Shown here: positions 44,827-56,610 of the stretch, piece after piece | Layout of the letters: each line of letters begins with the position of its first letter | Position numbering within the stretch: position 1 is the first letter of the stretch | From: Zoroaster sp. YZ-2022 | Lineage: Eukaryota; Echinodermata; Asteroidea; Forcipulatida; Zoroasteridae | DNA length: 64,000 nt | Direction: 5' to 3' | Assembly (NCBI GenBank): GCA_029582265.1 | Contig: CM055823.1 | Coordinates: forward strand, 5,642,001-5,706,000 | The notes under the pieces: generated by a model | What the model saw: only the letters and a program-made list of their open reading frames with translations | Databases searched by the model: none | Told to the model about the DNA's origin: nothing | Translations under genes and position numbers: made by a program

Positions 44827-45640
44827 GCAGGGTATAGTGCACATGGTTTGATTTGGTTGGTTGCTTATTTCTTGCTAGCCATGGTCTTCGAATGAAATTT
44901 GTTCAGTGATGAGTGTTGTTCTTAAATCTAACTTCCCCCCGTACATGCAATATGTTGAATAAAATGATGCATATTTGCCTTCCCGTTTTTGCCCGTTAAA
45001 GCTTCTGTTTCTATGTGTAATCTCATGATGGTCGCTGAGCCCTTGACTACGTAAAGTGTATACGAAAGAAGACGGTTCATAGAGCTATATAAGTCCCACA
45101 AACGTGAGATAAACCAGATGACATTGGAATTATAAAATGCACAGTGTTTGCTGTTGAGCCTATAGGCGGATAGAAAGTAGATTTTTACTTCAGCAAAAAC
45201 ATGAAACATGAAATTACTTACAATTTTAAGCTGAGAGTGAGTGGTCAGTGTGTGTGGCAACTCGGGTGCATGACATTATGAATGCAGTACAATGAACAAC
45301 CTGTTAGCTCAGCACCAGACAATCACAGTTGACTAGTTAAGTACAAAGACAACCATGCGTGATGTTCCACGATACAACTAAACACGTCACATGAACCAGT
45401 AAATATTCACCGAAACCTACACTGTTGTGAGCCGGCACGGACTGCCGGGTGAGACGCGCAATTGTTGTTGGATGATTTTCACCAACAAGTTTGGACATTA
45501 GTAAACGTTGATTAAATGTTTAGGCTTGTTGGTTAAATGTTTTAAACGGCTGTTGTGTGGTTTGCATGTGGTCCGTGTTGGTTGAGGTTTTGACCAGCGT
45601 TCTAACACAAGACCGTGCAATTTATTTTGCAATTTATTTT
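44827..45640. other. Gene-free stretch
   Basis: No recognisable gene. A few gttggttaaatg-like direct repeats occur near 45490-45560. Confidence 0.4.
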
Positions 45641-45919
45641 GTAAATATCCATTTACTTGATATTATATCGTTTCGGTTTGCGGTAACACCATGTGTTTAT
45701 CTCAACTAACGTGAAGCTGAGATACAGGTTCTGAAAAGAACCGTATCGCACAACTCGTATCTCAACCTTCGTTAAGTGAGAAAGGCTCAAGGGAGAACCA
45801 ATTTCGGGCAACTCGTTTTTCTCTACTGTCGCTAAGTGAGAAATATGGTTCAGGGAGAACCATGGGGACTTCACGGGTTAATATGGTTCAGGGAGAACCA
45901 TAGGGACTTCACGGGTTAT

Positions 45920-45958
45920 TCTCTACGTTTCGATTAGCCTGCTCTAATCTTCTTCAGG
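45920..45958 (-). ncRNA. Hammerhead-ribozyme-like motif
   Basis: The minus strand reads ctgaaga, then a stem gattag/ctaatc with loop agcagg, then gaaac, the same core as at 43770-43812 with different stem bases. It overlaps the end of the Penelope ORF. Downstream (45850-45915) are two copies of a ~40-bp unit containing ggttcagggagaacca, itself palindromic. Confidence 0.5.
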
Positions 45959-46852
45959 ATAATGAAGAGGTTTGCCGATGCAACTCCTTAAGTAGTATTT
46001 GCTGGGATTATGTGTAGAATGGGAAGTGTTCCGATTGGTGCTACTGTTGTGTGATGTGTTGTGATTGGTTGCCACCGTGGCATTGTTCTTGTTGTGTGTT
46101 TCCGCCTGCTGTGTGTGAGTTGCCTGCTCGCTGAGGCGTATCAGTTGACAGTGGGTGGATGGTAGGATTGAATGCCAAATGTTGCTGATGAAATAGCCGA
46201 TGTCCTGGGGGACAGTGTCATGTTTATGAATCTCAATAGCCTCTCTGATACGACGGGTGTACCAGTGCTTTTCCGGGGCTATGATCTTTGCATTCTGCCA
46301 GTCAATGATATGGTCCAAATCGGTGGAGTGTTTGATGATCGCAGATTTGTCACATTCCCCTCTGCGGCCGTGGGCCTTGTGTTCCTTGAGCCTGGTCGTA
46401 AGGTCTCTGCCGGTCTCGCCAATGTACACTTTCCCACAAGTACAAGGAATTCGGTAGACCCCAGCTTGACGGCTGGGATCATGTCTGTCCTTGTGGGTGT
46501 GTAACTTCGTTTCCAACTTGTTTCGAGTCCGGTAGTAGACCTTAATGTCAGCTTCCCTCAGGATACGCTGAATCTTGTGTGAAGTGTGGCCGATGTACGG
46601 TAGCACGGCAATGGGTTTTTCGGTTGCGTCAGAGGATCGTGGAGCGTTCCTATTCGGGAGGAACTTAAGCTTATCAGGTCTGTACCCATTGTCTCTTAAC
46701 ACGGCGTTAAGATGTTTCAACTCGGATGGCAAGTGCTCTTTATCACTGATAGTGTGTGCCCTTCGAAGTAGGGTGCGATTCACGGAGGATTTCACTGATG
46801 GTGGGTGGAACGACCGGGCATTTAGGTAGCGGTCTGTGTGTGTGGGTTTTCT
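45944..46852 (-). CDS. Penelope-like element: RT thumb and GIY-YIG endonuclease
   Basis: The 3' half of a Penelope-like retroelement ORF, truncated at its 5' side near 46852. It opens with RKPTHTDRYLNARSFHPP, typical of the RT thumb region in this class. Then comes a GIY-YIG endonuclease, GVYRIPCTCGKVYIGETGRD, with the CTCG zinc-binding cysteines and later KSAIIKHSTDLDH and the HWYTRRIREAIEI segment. The end is Asn/Thr/His-rich and the stop is at 45944-45946. About 300 codons are open without a stop. The RT palm is missing, so it cannot move alone. The last codons overlap a hammerhead-like motif. Confidence 0.88.
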   Translation of the reverse strand, partial: RKPTHTDRYLNARSFHPPSVKSSVNRTLLRRAHTISDKEHLPSELKHLNAVLRDNGYRPDKLKFLPNRNAPRSSDATEKPIAVLPYIGHTSHKIQRILREADIKVYYRTRNKLETKLHTHKDRHDPSRQAGVYRIPCTCGKVYIGETGRDLTTRLKEHKAHGRRGECDKSAIIKHSTDLDHIIDWQNAKIIAPEKHWYTRRIREAIEIHKHDTVPQDIGYFISNIWHSILPSTHCQLIRLSEQATHTQQAETHNKNNATVATNHNTSHNSSTNRNTSHSTHNPSKYYLRSCIGKPLHYPEED

Positions 46853-47262
46853 TATTTATTATTTGTATTTGACGAAGCAAAGCGAATCGCGGGATATAGG
46901 CCTACATTGGTTCGTATGCATTTTGTTATTTTGCTCACCCTACCTCAGTAGACCTACCTGGCATTGTGTAGGTCTACATGGTTATCTCGCATACGACGGT
47001 GCGGCGTGTCAATGCGTCCCTTCGTTCAGCTCCATGCGTTCGCTTTGTTTCGCTAAATTATTACTATTATTTAATATTTTTATTATTAAATATTGTTATT
47101 TTTATAAATATTAATTGTTGTAACTATTGTACTTAGAAATTGTTTTGATGGATGCACCGATATTTACATACATCGTGTGCCACTGTTTCAAAAGTGTAAT
47201 TCCAAATAAATAAATAAAAATAAATGCTGAAATACCACAGCGGTACGTATATACGTACACAG
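46853..47262. other. Gene-free stretch
   Basis: Low-complexity AT tracts near 47060. No gene. Confidence 0.4.
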
Positions 47263-47603
47263 CACTCATAGCCAAATCGGAGTCAAATGACTCTTCAAAC
47301 AGGGTAAACGGCGCCTTACTCTTATAAAGAGTAAGTGGACTCTGAGGTAGAGTCAATTTGACTCCCCTCCCGTAAAGCGCGTTGCTACCGTAGTCTGGTC
47401 ACTGACTCTACAACAACGAGATCGATGCAGCTGCTGGTCTCCAGTCTATGTTGCTATGGTGCCATCTTGCATGTCTTGTCGTTGCATGTTTTCTAAATCG
47501 GTGGGTACACGGTGGAGTCAAGTTCTGAAGTTTTGTAAGTAAGGTTTCAAAATAATCATTACAAATCACGAGTAATCGGAGTATGCCAGTGTATGTGGTG
47601 GGT

Positions 47604-48049
47604 AGAATGTTGTATCCGACCGCCACTTTATCTCATTAAATACAACCAATAATGTAATCTTACCTACCTAGTAAGGTGGTGAACATATGGATGATGATGG
47701 ACATATACTTCAAATTATTCCAGGATATTTATTTCATGAAAAATCAGGCATTTTTGGTATACGATGACTTCCTCAGTCACGTCAGTCTGATCTTGTCAAC
47801 TCCCCCATAAGTGACCAATACGGTCATTGTACATGCTCAGTGGCAACTATAATAGGATACTTCTATTTTCTGAAGGGGAGGATTTTTTAGAAGGGAAATC
47901 AAGTCCGAAAACCATCATACAAGTGGATTTTAAAGATAGTTTTCGCTTTCTGTACCCCCAAAAATCTATGGAATCATTTTTTAACTGGTTAGTGGTTGTA
48001 AAATCAAATCCAAAAAAACCTTAAAAAGTGGCGGTCGGATACGACATTC
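47604..48049. mobile_element. MITE with gtatccgaccgccacttt ends, copy 2
   Basis: Both ends intact (gaatgttgtatccgaccgcc and ggcggtcggatacgacattc). Reverse orientation relative to 42968-43394. Confidence 0.85.
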
Positions 48050-48436
48050 TTTCCTATGTGGTTTTAGACATTACTTTTTAACTCACAAATTAACTGAAAT
48101 TCGATTTAAACTGTACAACACAGACATCCGAATAGGCTACTAATGTTAGTTACATGTACCTAGTACTCAGTTATGGTCGGGCAAAACTGCACCCAGTTTT
48201 GTTAAGGTGTTGTTATAAGGTTGTCCAACCTCAACTATTGATTCCATTTTCTCAACAGATGACAAGAGAATTTAAGCGCTTATCAGGGAGGAGGTGTGAA
48301 GAGGTAGGCCTACTGTCTGCTGCTGATCACAACATTTCAGCGGCGAAGCCCCCCACGAAAAATCCTCATAGTGCCCTAAAAAACAAAAGAAAAAGAAAAG
48401 GGAAAAAACCCAAACCCTGGGCCCCCACTGAAAAGC

Positions 48437-48439
<3 letters not shown>

Positions 48440-48506
<67 letters not shown>

Positions 48507-48790
48507 TGTGGATTTATATAGCGCACGTATCCACCTACTGAGTGGTGCTCAAAGCGCATATTATTACCCCTGCTCATAAGGCTCATAAGGCTCATAAATC
48601 ATTCCTGAAACCATCTCAGCTCCCTGGGGAGTATACAGCTCAATTGCTGTCATTACAGCGCATATAGGGCTAATCAACCAACTCTGCCCTCACAGGTACC
48701 CATTTAACCCCTGGGTGGAGAGAAGCAATTATGGTCATGTGTCTTGCTCTAGGACACAAGTGTCACGGCTGGGATTCGAACCCACAAATG
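48440..48790 (-). mobile_element. tRNA-Leu-derived SINE, 5' truncated
   Basis: Minus-strand copy of the family at 2228-2590 with a long (ATT)n tail (48440-48504). It stops just past the B box (gggttcgaatcc). Confidence 0.87.
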
Positions 48791-48923
48791 GAGACGCTTT
48801 AACGGAGTACTTTGACTACTAAAATGGAGTCATTTTTGACATAGTTGCTGGACTCTATTTGAACTTGAAGAGTAAGTCTGACTCCGATTTGGCTATGAGT
48901 GACACCCACAAACACATAGTATA

Positions 48924-49142
48924 CTCTCTTAATGTAAAAGAGTGAAAATCACTCTTTTAAAGAGATATATGGCGGACAAGTCTTTTTTTAGTGAAACCCA
49001 CTCTGATTCGATTGAAAAATACAGTAAAAGGCTACCAATTCACTCTTTAAACACTACTAATTTTACTCTTTATCCATTCCAAAAAGACTTGTCCGCCATA
49101 TAGCTCTTTGAAAGAGTGGTGTTGCACTCTTTTACATACGAG
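48924..49142. mobile_element. MITE with ~65-bp TIRs
   Basis: Left arm contains atgtaaaagagtg and tatggcggacaagtc; the right arm is its complement (gacttgtccgccata ... cactcttttacat). Confidence 0.85.
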
Positions 49143-49149
49143 TGCAAAA

Positions 49150-51455
49150 ACATGCCCTTTTCAAAATTGTTTAGATACAAGAATACATTTTCAATATAAG
49201 CCAAGATTCCCTGGGAAAACAAAACAGGGTAAGTGCTACTGGTATTTCTTTGTGGTTCAATAACATGCAGCCTATTGTTGACTGGAGCGAAAGTGCACGC
49301 GGCACCAAATCAAATCGGCTGTTCCGCAAGCTCGGGCAATGGCAGATGAATCAAAAGGTGATCCTGGACTCCAACGTTGCCCATATTTGGAAGTCTAGGC
49401 CTAATAATTTAAAGTTTTCGCAATTTTTCGAATTGATCGTGCTACGCGAATTCTTAAAAAAAAATATCCATTGTACATTTTCAACAAGTTTAAGATCTAT
49501 AATTAATCGGGATCACCTTTTGACTCATTTTTCTGGGGACCCGTTTTGATTTTGGTGCGTGGCCAATATTAAGCCGGGGATTTGAAAGAAGATATGTGGT
49601 CTATCGAAGAAATTTCGACGTTTGTGACATATTTTGAAGTTCCAAATAAATATTATTTACTTAAACATCGGAATTTATTGAATAATAAAGTGAGAGATAA
49701 CGTGTTTAAATAGGAATGTTTTGTGATTTGTACTGTACGGGGAATAGCAGGAAATGCATCACGTGATCCGTGGCCTTTTGGGCTGTTCCACTATTGAAAT
49801 TACTCCACTGCTGACGGGCTTGTGAAATAAGAATATTATAATATTTTAAATCACTGTGAGGATATGTATTTGTTATCACAATGTTCGATTATTTCATTCA
49901 CACAAGTACACACAAACAAGATAGTTCATTTAATCCTTATCAAAATACGCAGAACTTTGTTACAAACGGTACCGATACAAATTGCATAAGTACACTGAGA
50001 GAATATAGAACCCCGATGACGTCATCATCGGCAAAATTGTAGGTGTGACTTTTTGTAATGAGGGTTGCAACCCCATAAGGGACCCTTTATCTAGTAATTA
50101 TTTCTATACACATTTAACATCATAATCATATCAATAGTCTGAAGCCGTTTTATTTATTTTGGTTATTGTTGACAAACATTTAAAGCGCACGGATACATTA
50201 GTTCGGTTTCGTGGTTTGGTCGGTCTCTTGCAATCTTGGCAGTAGCGTCAGAAGACATTCTTCTCGGTAAGAATTTATTTTTACCTATTTTCTTGCTTAA
50301 ATATTGATCTACAAATGATCTGTTGTTTTTGATTAGTTATAACAATTATCAGCGGTCATGTAGGTGGGTCATTGTGAGCATTTGATTTGCGGAAAATGTA
50401 AGAAAAGCAGAGTTTATCCACGACATTTTGTGTTCTATTTTTCGGTCGGCCATTTTGTACAGCGTATACCACCGTCGCGTTGTATGCCTCATGCGTGTAT
50501 GCGGGCAAAACATGTCGTCTCATGTATGTGTATGTATGTGTTATGCATGGCGTAATAGCGGTAGGCTACTGTTGGTCGTAGCTTTTATCAAAGAACCAAA
50601 AACGGGATGCTTTAATCTCCAGTAACTTTTCTACTGCTAGGCTATAAAATATAAGTTGCTCATAGAGGAATATGTATCATATCCCTAGGTCACTCAAGTT
50701 AGGCTACATGCCACAGTCCAACTCCAAATGCTGGGTAAGTCCAAGTGAAATCGTTTTCCTTTGGTACACTGTGCACGTTGACTGTGCATGTATTTCTCAA
50801 TAGTTTCTAGGCCTATATCGGATTTATAGCAAACACTAATGTGAGCAGTGAGCACACTGTATGTATATCTTATTGTAGGGGTTTTGAATTTATTTTGATT
50901 GGTGGACTCTATTGTAACTGAATAAAGAAGACAGCCGGTTCCACTCCACTTATATTATAATTTTGTGTTGGTGTGACAATTCTTCCAGTCCTTATCTATG
51001 CCTATGGGATCACTCCCTACCCAGTTGAGAGCGCGGGCGTCAATAAAGTTCTCCACCTCCGTGGACATATTAAATCACCAAAGAGCAATATTGTATGTAC
51101 TCTTACAGGACAAAACACAAACATATTTGTGAAAGATGTTCAGCCTTTAAAATGTCAGTGTTGTATTAATATGAATGGATTTGGAGATATAACATATTAA
51201 AATAGACACAAAGTACACAAGAATCAGTTTGGACGTTTTCACTCACGGTGCCACGCTTATACAGTAAAGTTCCATTCCATTTTTTTTCAGGAAGGACCCC
51301 AAATATTAATTACTTAAAAATTGTAACTTTTGAACTGTTTCATCAATTTGTTTAATTATTTTTGATTAAGTTTGATATTTTTGCCCTTTCAATCAACACA
51401 AGTTTTGTACAGATTTTGGGTCTAACATCCCTATACAACTGCTTCAGAATGCCAA
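49150..51455. other. Gene-free stretch
   Basis: No supported gene. Short open frames at 49250-49549 and 50973-51200 show no recognisable motif. There is a good donor-like cggtaag near 50266, but I cannot build an exon around it. Confidence 0.4.
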
Positions 51456-51459
51456 CAAA

Positions 51460-51745
51460 AAACGGTTTCTGATCATAGATCACCTTCAAAATCTGTGCGG
51501 TGACGATTTTTTTTCTACTTCATTTTTTAATTATATTTTTTGTTAAAGTAATACATCCAGTGTAGACGGTTATCGGGCAAACGTGTATAATGCGGGGAAA
51601 AAAAGTCGTTTAAAGCACGACAGAATTCCAATCGATCCAGCAATTTTGGCTGCAATTGGACATCGTTTCATAGGAAGGGAATTAAAAATGGCGACGAGGG
51701 GGGATTGAGGCGACGCGCGTGGAGACCAAAAACCGGAAATCTTTT
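51460..51745. mobile_element. MITE, ggtttctggtcatagg family
   Basis: Ends acggtttctgatcatagatc and gagaccaaaaaccggaaatc. The interior has ggctgcaattggacatcgtt, which is useful as an empty-site reference for 58631-60690. Confidence 0.75.
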
Positions 51746-53640
51746 TTTGTTGACCTAAAAATAACTTAATGATTTGTTTTAATAAAACATGCAGAGCACA
51801 CATGATGTAGAGCGGTTGTACACAATATTACTTAGGTATAGACATAAGCCATTTGTTACAAGATAATGGTTAGTAATAGGGCCAAGGGCACTATTCAAAT
51901 GTTAAATTTGATTGAAAGTCAGTTTGTATAATTATAAATTATATAGGTATGTGTGATTCACCAGTGTATCACTGCATTGTGCATAATGTTAAGTTGGCAT
52001 GATTTAATTGAATTATGTATGTTCAGGATATGTACTTGTGAGAAGAACATTATTGCATATCATAAAAAACACAAATGGATATGCCTAAATGTAGAAATTC
52101 AAGTAAATTTTTAAATACTGTTTTTTTATTACTGTTTTTGCCTTGCATTTAGCGCTATTTTTAGACCTGTACAAATACAATACGTAATTGCGTTACCATG
52201 ATTGAAGGTCATTTTTTTCAATGAAGGAATATTTCAAATTTTATTTTGCGTTGTAGTTATTAACCCTACTAAAGTCTATATACTACAAATAACATCCCTT
52301 TTGGAAATTACTAAACACAGAGATTTATTAATGTATGCAAGACCTGAAAACTGCTCGTCCTTCGCTGTAATTCCGTTACCGAAATTTTGACCTCCCTAAA
52401 GTGACCCAGCAGGTGAATTTATTTTTTTCATTTGTGTCCAATGAATCTGTTGGATCTTGGCTCCCATTTCATACACAGATTAGTTGTCTAATATAAAACA
52501 TATTTTCTAGGTGATGGGCAAATGTTGGCTGGGTCATGAATGGACGTCATTCCGTTACCGGAGAATTGCCCACATAAACTTCCTACTTTTGAGTTTTTTG
52601 GCATTATTTATTGAATTATTGACGTAAATTTTCGTAGCAAGTGAAAAAATACCATCAAAGTTTGTGTCATGATGGTGACTCAAGGTATATATTATTTATT
52701 TATTCATTTATTGGAAATTCTCTTTATGAAGAGTAGTTAATTATGCAAACTGACTGGCATGTGTATTCATGTGTATATAAATCATGTAATTAATTTTGCA
52801 GGCAATCCAATTTTAACATGTGCACGATGCCAGACGGCCAAATCAAATTTGTTGTCTCATGCAAGAACACCACAAGCCTTTAATTTTTCAATTATGTAAG
52901 TTCTCAAATTTATACTTATTTATTAATTATGCAAACTAATTATGCAAATTATTCTTTTTTTTAATATACATGGTCAGTAATGTAGCAAAGAAAATGCCAT
53001 CAGTTTTTGAAACTACCGGTATATTAACACATTTTAATTTTTTAAACATTTCTAAGGAGCATCTTGTTGGATTACCATGCTAGGTCCCATGAGACATATT
53101 TTCTCCTTTTGTTTACGAATAAGAGCTCGAATTTACCTAATTAACTATTCACATTTAGTCATTTGCATTGTTTTTTGGGCTTTTTTTTATTAAAGAATAG
53201 TGACACGGGTAGGAATTCACAAAGTCTGACGCAAAAAGTGCTTCATTAAGAAAAGTTACATGTTACATTTTAGTACAAAATAAGAAAATAAAGAAAAACA
53301 TAAGATAGCCTTTGATGGCCTCGCGTCTAATATGCCTTACCTTGCAAAATATAATTGGCTGTAACTCTTGATTGGAATGTCCGATTTGAAAACTTCAAAA
53401 AGATTTCTCCTAATGAATTAACACCCTTTCATATCACATCAACTATTGTATCTCCGGAGCCTTAATTTAAAATCACCTGAAGTGTCTATCTAAGGTCCAC
53501 TGCCGGAACCAAAATCGCCTTCCTAGTGATGTCGCCCTTGCAAGTTTGTCATTAGTAAACAAAATCAAACAAGTATTGTCCAAAATCACGTGTTTTATCT
53601 ACATAGAAAAAAAGTTTTGGTCATCTTTTTTTTTGTTTAA
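51746..53640. other. Gene-free stretch
   Basis: AT-rich, with no gene or clear repeat recognised. Confidence 0.4.
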
Positions 53641-53645
53641 CCCTC

Positions 53646-53834
53646 CTACACATTGAAGCCACTCCCAACCACTAAATTCTGTTCTTTAGGAACTTTCAGT
53701 ACAAGCCTGCTGTCCTTTCCAAGTAATCTTACAAAATCAATTGTTATAAAACAAGTGATTATCAGAACAAAAAATGTGATGTGACGCATTGATCCATTTG
53801 ATAAATTACGCAACAGTCTAGTGGGACGACTCAT
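53646..53834 (-). CDS. Possible small membrane-anchored ORF
   Basis: A 62-codon frame with a basic N-terminus and a hydrophobic run (ITFFVLIITCFITIDFVRLL), like a type II signal anchor. It could be a first exon of a secretory-pathway enzyme or chance. The stop codon lies inside a gtaggagggttaa motif that resembles the ends of the element at 62661-62980. No homologue recognised. Confidence 0.25.
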   Translation of the reverse strand: MSRPTRLLRNLSNGSMRHITFFVLIITCFITIDFVRLLGKDSRLVLKVPKEQNLVVGSGFNV

Positions 53835-54049
53835 CTACACATTTTTAAAACCCATTTTATAAAACGCGCGCAAGACCGATGTTATCAAGATCTGTTGCCA
53901 CTCGTATCAATTTGCTGTATTTTAAAATACAATGTAAATAAAAGTATTATTTAATTTCTTGTTATCTCTCGTGCATAAATTCTAGTTAGTTGATTGGTCA
54001 GTACATCACGTGACATATTGTATATAAATTATAGCCAACTTTGTGAAAA

Positions 54050-54250
54050 CCATAAATCTATGATTGGACACATGACATCATTGTTTACTATTAAAAAGAG
54101 TGCCCTCTGTCAAAATCAGAAAACTTACGATTGGGCACATGACATTATTTTGTTTAGTAAAATGAGCGCCCTCTGTCAAACTAGAATACATACTATGATT
54201 GGACACACGACATGCTTACTATAAAAGAGCGCCCTCTATCAAACTGGCAG
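54050..54250. repeat. Degenerate ~70-bp tandem repeat
   Basis: Three units, each with tatgattggacacatgac followed by gagcgccctctgtcaaac. Confidence 0.75.
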
Positions 54251-54433
54251 GCAAAATTATATTATTGTCACTGGCTGGAACCACAGAAATCTAACTTTCT
54301 GATATGATCTGCACTAATTTATTTTCATAATTTGTTTAATTTAAAAAAATAATTATTCGGGCCTATTCCAAATCTAATTTTACATAGTTGACGTAATAAT
54401 GGATGTGAACACTACAAAATGTAAGTGAAATTT

Positions 54434-54542
54434 GGGTATAGTTTGATTCTCTAGATTTCCAGATACCAGATTTGTAGAAATCAGGAAAAAAAGAATTCTG
54501 GTATCAAATGAAAGAGGAAAATCTAGAGAATCAAACTATACC
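54434..54542. repeat. Foldback hairpin
   Basis: ggtatagtttgattctctag and its complement enclose about 55 bp. The arms are about 27 bp with one or two mismatches. Confidence 0.8.
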
Positions 54543-54840
54543 AAAATCTTACTTTTGAAAATTGGGTCCAAGTTTAGGGTTTTGCCAGAGCCAGTCACAA
54601 ATATATTTTTATAGACCACGTAACACATGACATAACATGTTAAAAGAAGAGCCCAAGATGAAACTGTAACAGAAGTCTGTTTTGAAATGTCAAAAGAAAA
54701 CTGTTTTACTACATCTCAAATCTTATTCATCTGAATTTCTTTTTGGAACACGGTGTTATATGGGAATCAATGTCCAAATCATTAAGGTACAAAGATGCAC
54801 ATTTAAACATACACCGTGCAGCCTGCCATAAAATGTCCCT

Positions 54841-54955
54841 GGCTCGGCCAGTGCTTGAGAGGTTAAGATGTCTGTACTCCTCAACAGGACTGAGGTTGTG
54901 GGTTTGAATCCCGCCTGCGTCACCTATGGAGTTTTTCACAGACACTCATCAAGAG
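54841..54955 (+). mobile_element. tRNA-derived SINE head
   Basis: A-box-like ggctcggccagtgcttgaga and B box gggtttgaatcccg, followed by ttttcacagacactc. That body resembles the head inside 62333-62636. Confidence 0.65.
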
Positions 54956-55009
54956 TATAATGCTTCATACGTCAGTAAGGTCAAAACATCAATGTTAACA
55001 TGTGACATG

Positions 55010-55140
55010 GTCTATAAAAACTTGTGACAAGATCTATTAAATCATCTGACAAGATCTATAAAACCATGTGACAAAATCTTTAAAACGTGTGACAAGATCT
55101 ATTAAAACATGTGACAAGACCTATGAAATCATATGTGACA
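55010..55140. repeat. ~22-bp degenerate repeat
   Basis: About six units of catgtgacaagatctataaa with varied spacing. Confidence 0.7.
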
Positions 55141-55143
55141 TGG

Positions 55144-55666
55144 GCCCCTTTCACACTACCCTGACCTACCCATGTAATTGATGACCCATGCAACAACTCA
55201 TCTACCCGGATTAGCACTGATCCAGAGATTCCTTTCACACTGGCAACATTAACCCAGAGATTCAGCTAGACCAGTTTGATGCTAACACGGAGTAGCACTG
55301 ACAAACCCTGTTCACACTACACAATCGTTAACACGGAGATGTGAAGATCGCGTTTGTGGGACTGTGACCATAGTCTTAACCTGCTGCGACACGATTGAAA
55401 CAAACCCCACTAAAGAAGTTAATCGAGAGAATTGATGGTGAGTCGTCGTTATAGCACCAAGATTGCATGGTGGCTTAACCGTAATCATGAGCAGGGTTAA
55501 ATATAACCAGGGTTCATCAGTGGGTCTTGGAGGCGGTTAATCCAGATAATTTGTAACCCTGAGAAGTGTGGTGTGAACGCTCCGCTTAATCTAGAGAATC
55601 TCCATGTTAACCTTTTCCTTAACACCGAGATTCTCCGGGTTAAAGTGTAAAAGTGTGAAAAGGGCT
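55144..55666. mobile_element. MITE with gcccctttcacact ends
   Basis: Left gcccctttcacactaccc and right agtgtgaaaagggct are inverted. The interior is rich in ggttaa and ttaacc words (for example tccgggttaa). Confidence 0.75.
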
Positions 55667-55765
55667 ATGTCTGGCTATACAAACATTTGACATGGTCCAC
55701 AGAGAATATTAATAAAGAGCATTTCGAATGTAAATAATATCTTATTGACGGATGGAAGAAGAGTT

Positions 55766-55876
55766 TTAAACTTTAACGACGGCTTTGCCAGTATTTTCTC
55801 CTGTGAACAACCCCAGAAAAGCATCAAACATGTTGTCAAATCCCTGTGTGATGTGTTCTTTGTACTTCAACTTTCC
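55766..55876 (-). CDS. Prostaglandin reductase 1-like, last exon
   Basis: Final exon of a zinc-independent medium-chain dehydrogenase/reductase of the leukotriene B4 12-hydroxydehydrogenase type. Reads GKLKYKEHITQGFDNMFDAF and ends GKAVVKV plus stop (55766-55768). The acceptor ttctttcag is at 55877-55878. It is 37 codons, phase 0. The GKLKYKEHI and GKAVVKV blocks match the C-terminus of PTGR1. These enzymes reduce enone double bonds of eicosanoids with NADPH in the cytosol. Confidence 0.9.
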   Translation of the reverse strand, partial: GKLKYKEHITQGFDNMFDAFLGLFTGENTGKAVVKV

Positions 55877-56491
55877 CTGAAAGAAAAAAAACCAAGAATG
55901 TTTTAAGAATGTTCATTTTATATTTAACAACTGCATCATAAGTAGGTAGCTGGTAGAATAAATGTTTCATTGCTGACGAAGAGAATCGGCAAAATATAAC
56001 TTCATCGGATACTAAAATGTACGGCACCTAGCTACTTCATCCGATATTGTCACTTTGTGTGTGTTGGAGCGTACACGTTTAGACTTGTACCATGCATACG
56101 CAAGCATACATTGTACCAAAAATCATGCATGCAGTACGATATGGTACACATGATTTGTCATTTGAAGGATTATACTGATCTTAAAAACTGTCAAAACCAG
56201 TAGATGAAAATTTACACTATTTACACAATTATTATCTCAAAACTGCCAAAATAAGCCGATTCGTCACTTCATCAGACATGCAACAAATATGTGATGTCAC
56301 CATTACCTCATATGAATTACCCCTTTTTATTATCTATGCAGTGGACCTGTGCTTGTTTCATCCACAACTCCCTTCGCCCACACCCCATATCCACACCCCC
56401 CCCCCCTCCCCCATTTTTGATAATAAATTTATTATTTCAGTTATCAGTGAATAACCAATATTGTACCTTCCCTTAGGTTCTTGTTTTTTAC

Positions 56492-56610
56492 CTGATTAAT
56501 CCATTCAATGTGTTGCTTTATCCATTCGGGATAACGAGCTAAATGTGTAGTAATTCCAAATCCCTGCATCTTAATTTCCTTGAAGATTAGGGTGCCATAC
56601 GCTGCATCAA
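56492..56610 (-). CDS. Prostaglandin reductase 1-like, penultimate exon
   Basis: 119 nt between acceptor cttctgcag (56611-56612) and donor cag/gtaaaa (56486-56491). Reads DAAYGTLIFKEIKMQGFGIT and then HLARYPEWIKQHIEWINQ, the substrate-binding lid region of PTGR family members. It completes a codon begun in the preceding exon and ends in phase 0, joining GKLKYK. Confidence 0.88.

Larger units (their letters stand above)
47263..48901. mobile_element. MITE-type element carrying nested insertions
   Basis: Left cactcatagccaaatcggag and right ctccgatttggctatgagtg are inverted ends about 1.6 kb apart. Between them lie a second MITE (47604-48049) and a SINE (48440-48790), leaving a short host element. 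Confidence 0.72.

Noticed and set aside
46172..46829. Plus-strand ORFs opposite the Penelope endonuclease
   Set aside because: They are shadow frames. The minus strand carries the GIY-YIG motif and the conserved order of blocks.
48272..48595. Open frame with a poly-isoleucine run
   Set aside because: It is the translated (ATT)n tail of a minus-strand SINE.
49250..49549. Possible 99-codon gene
   Set aside because: No motif, no splice context, and repeats of ggtgatcc-type words around it. Not supported.
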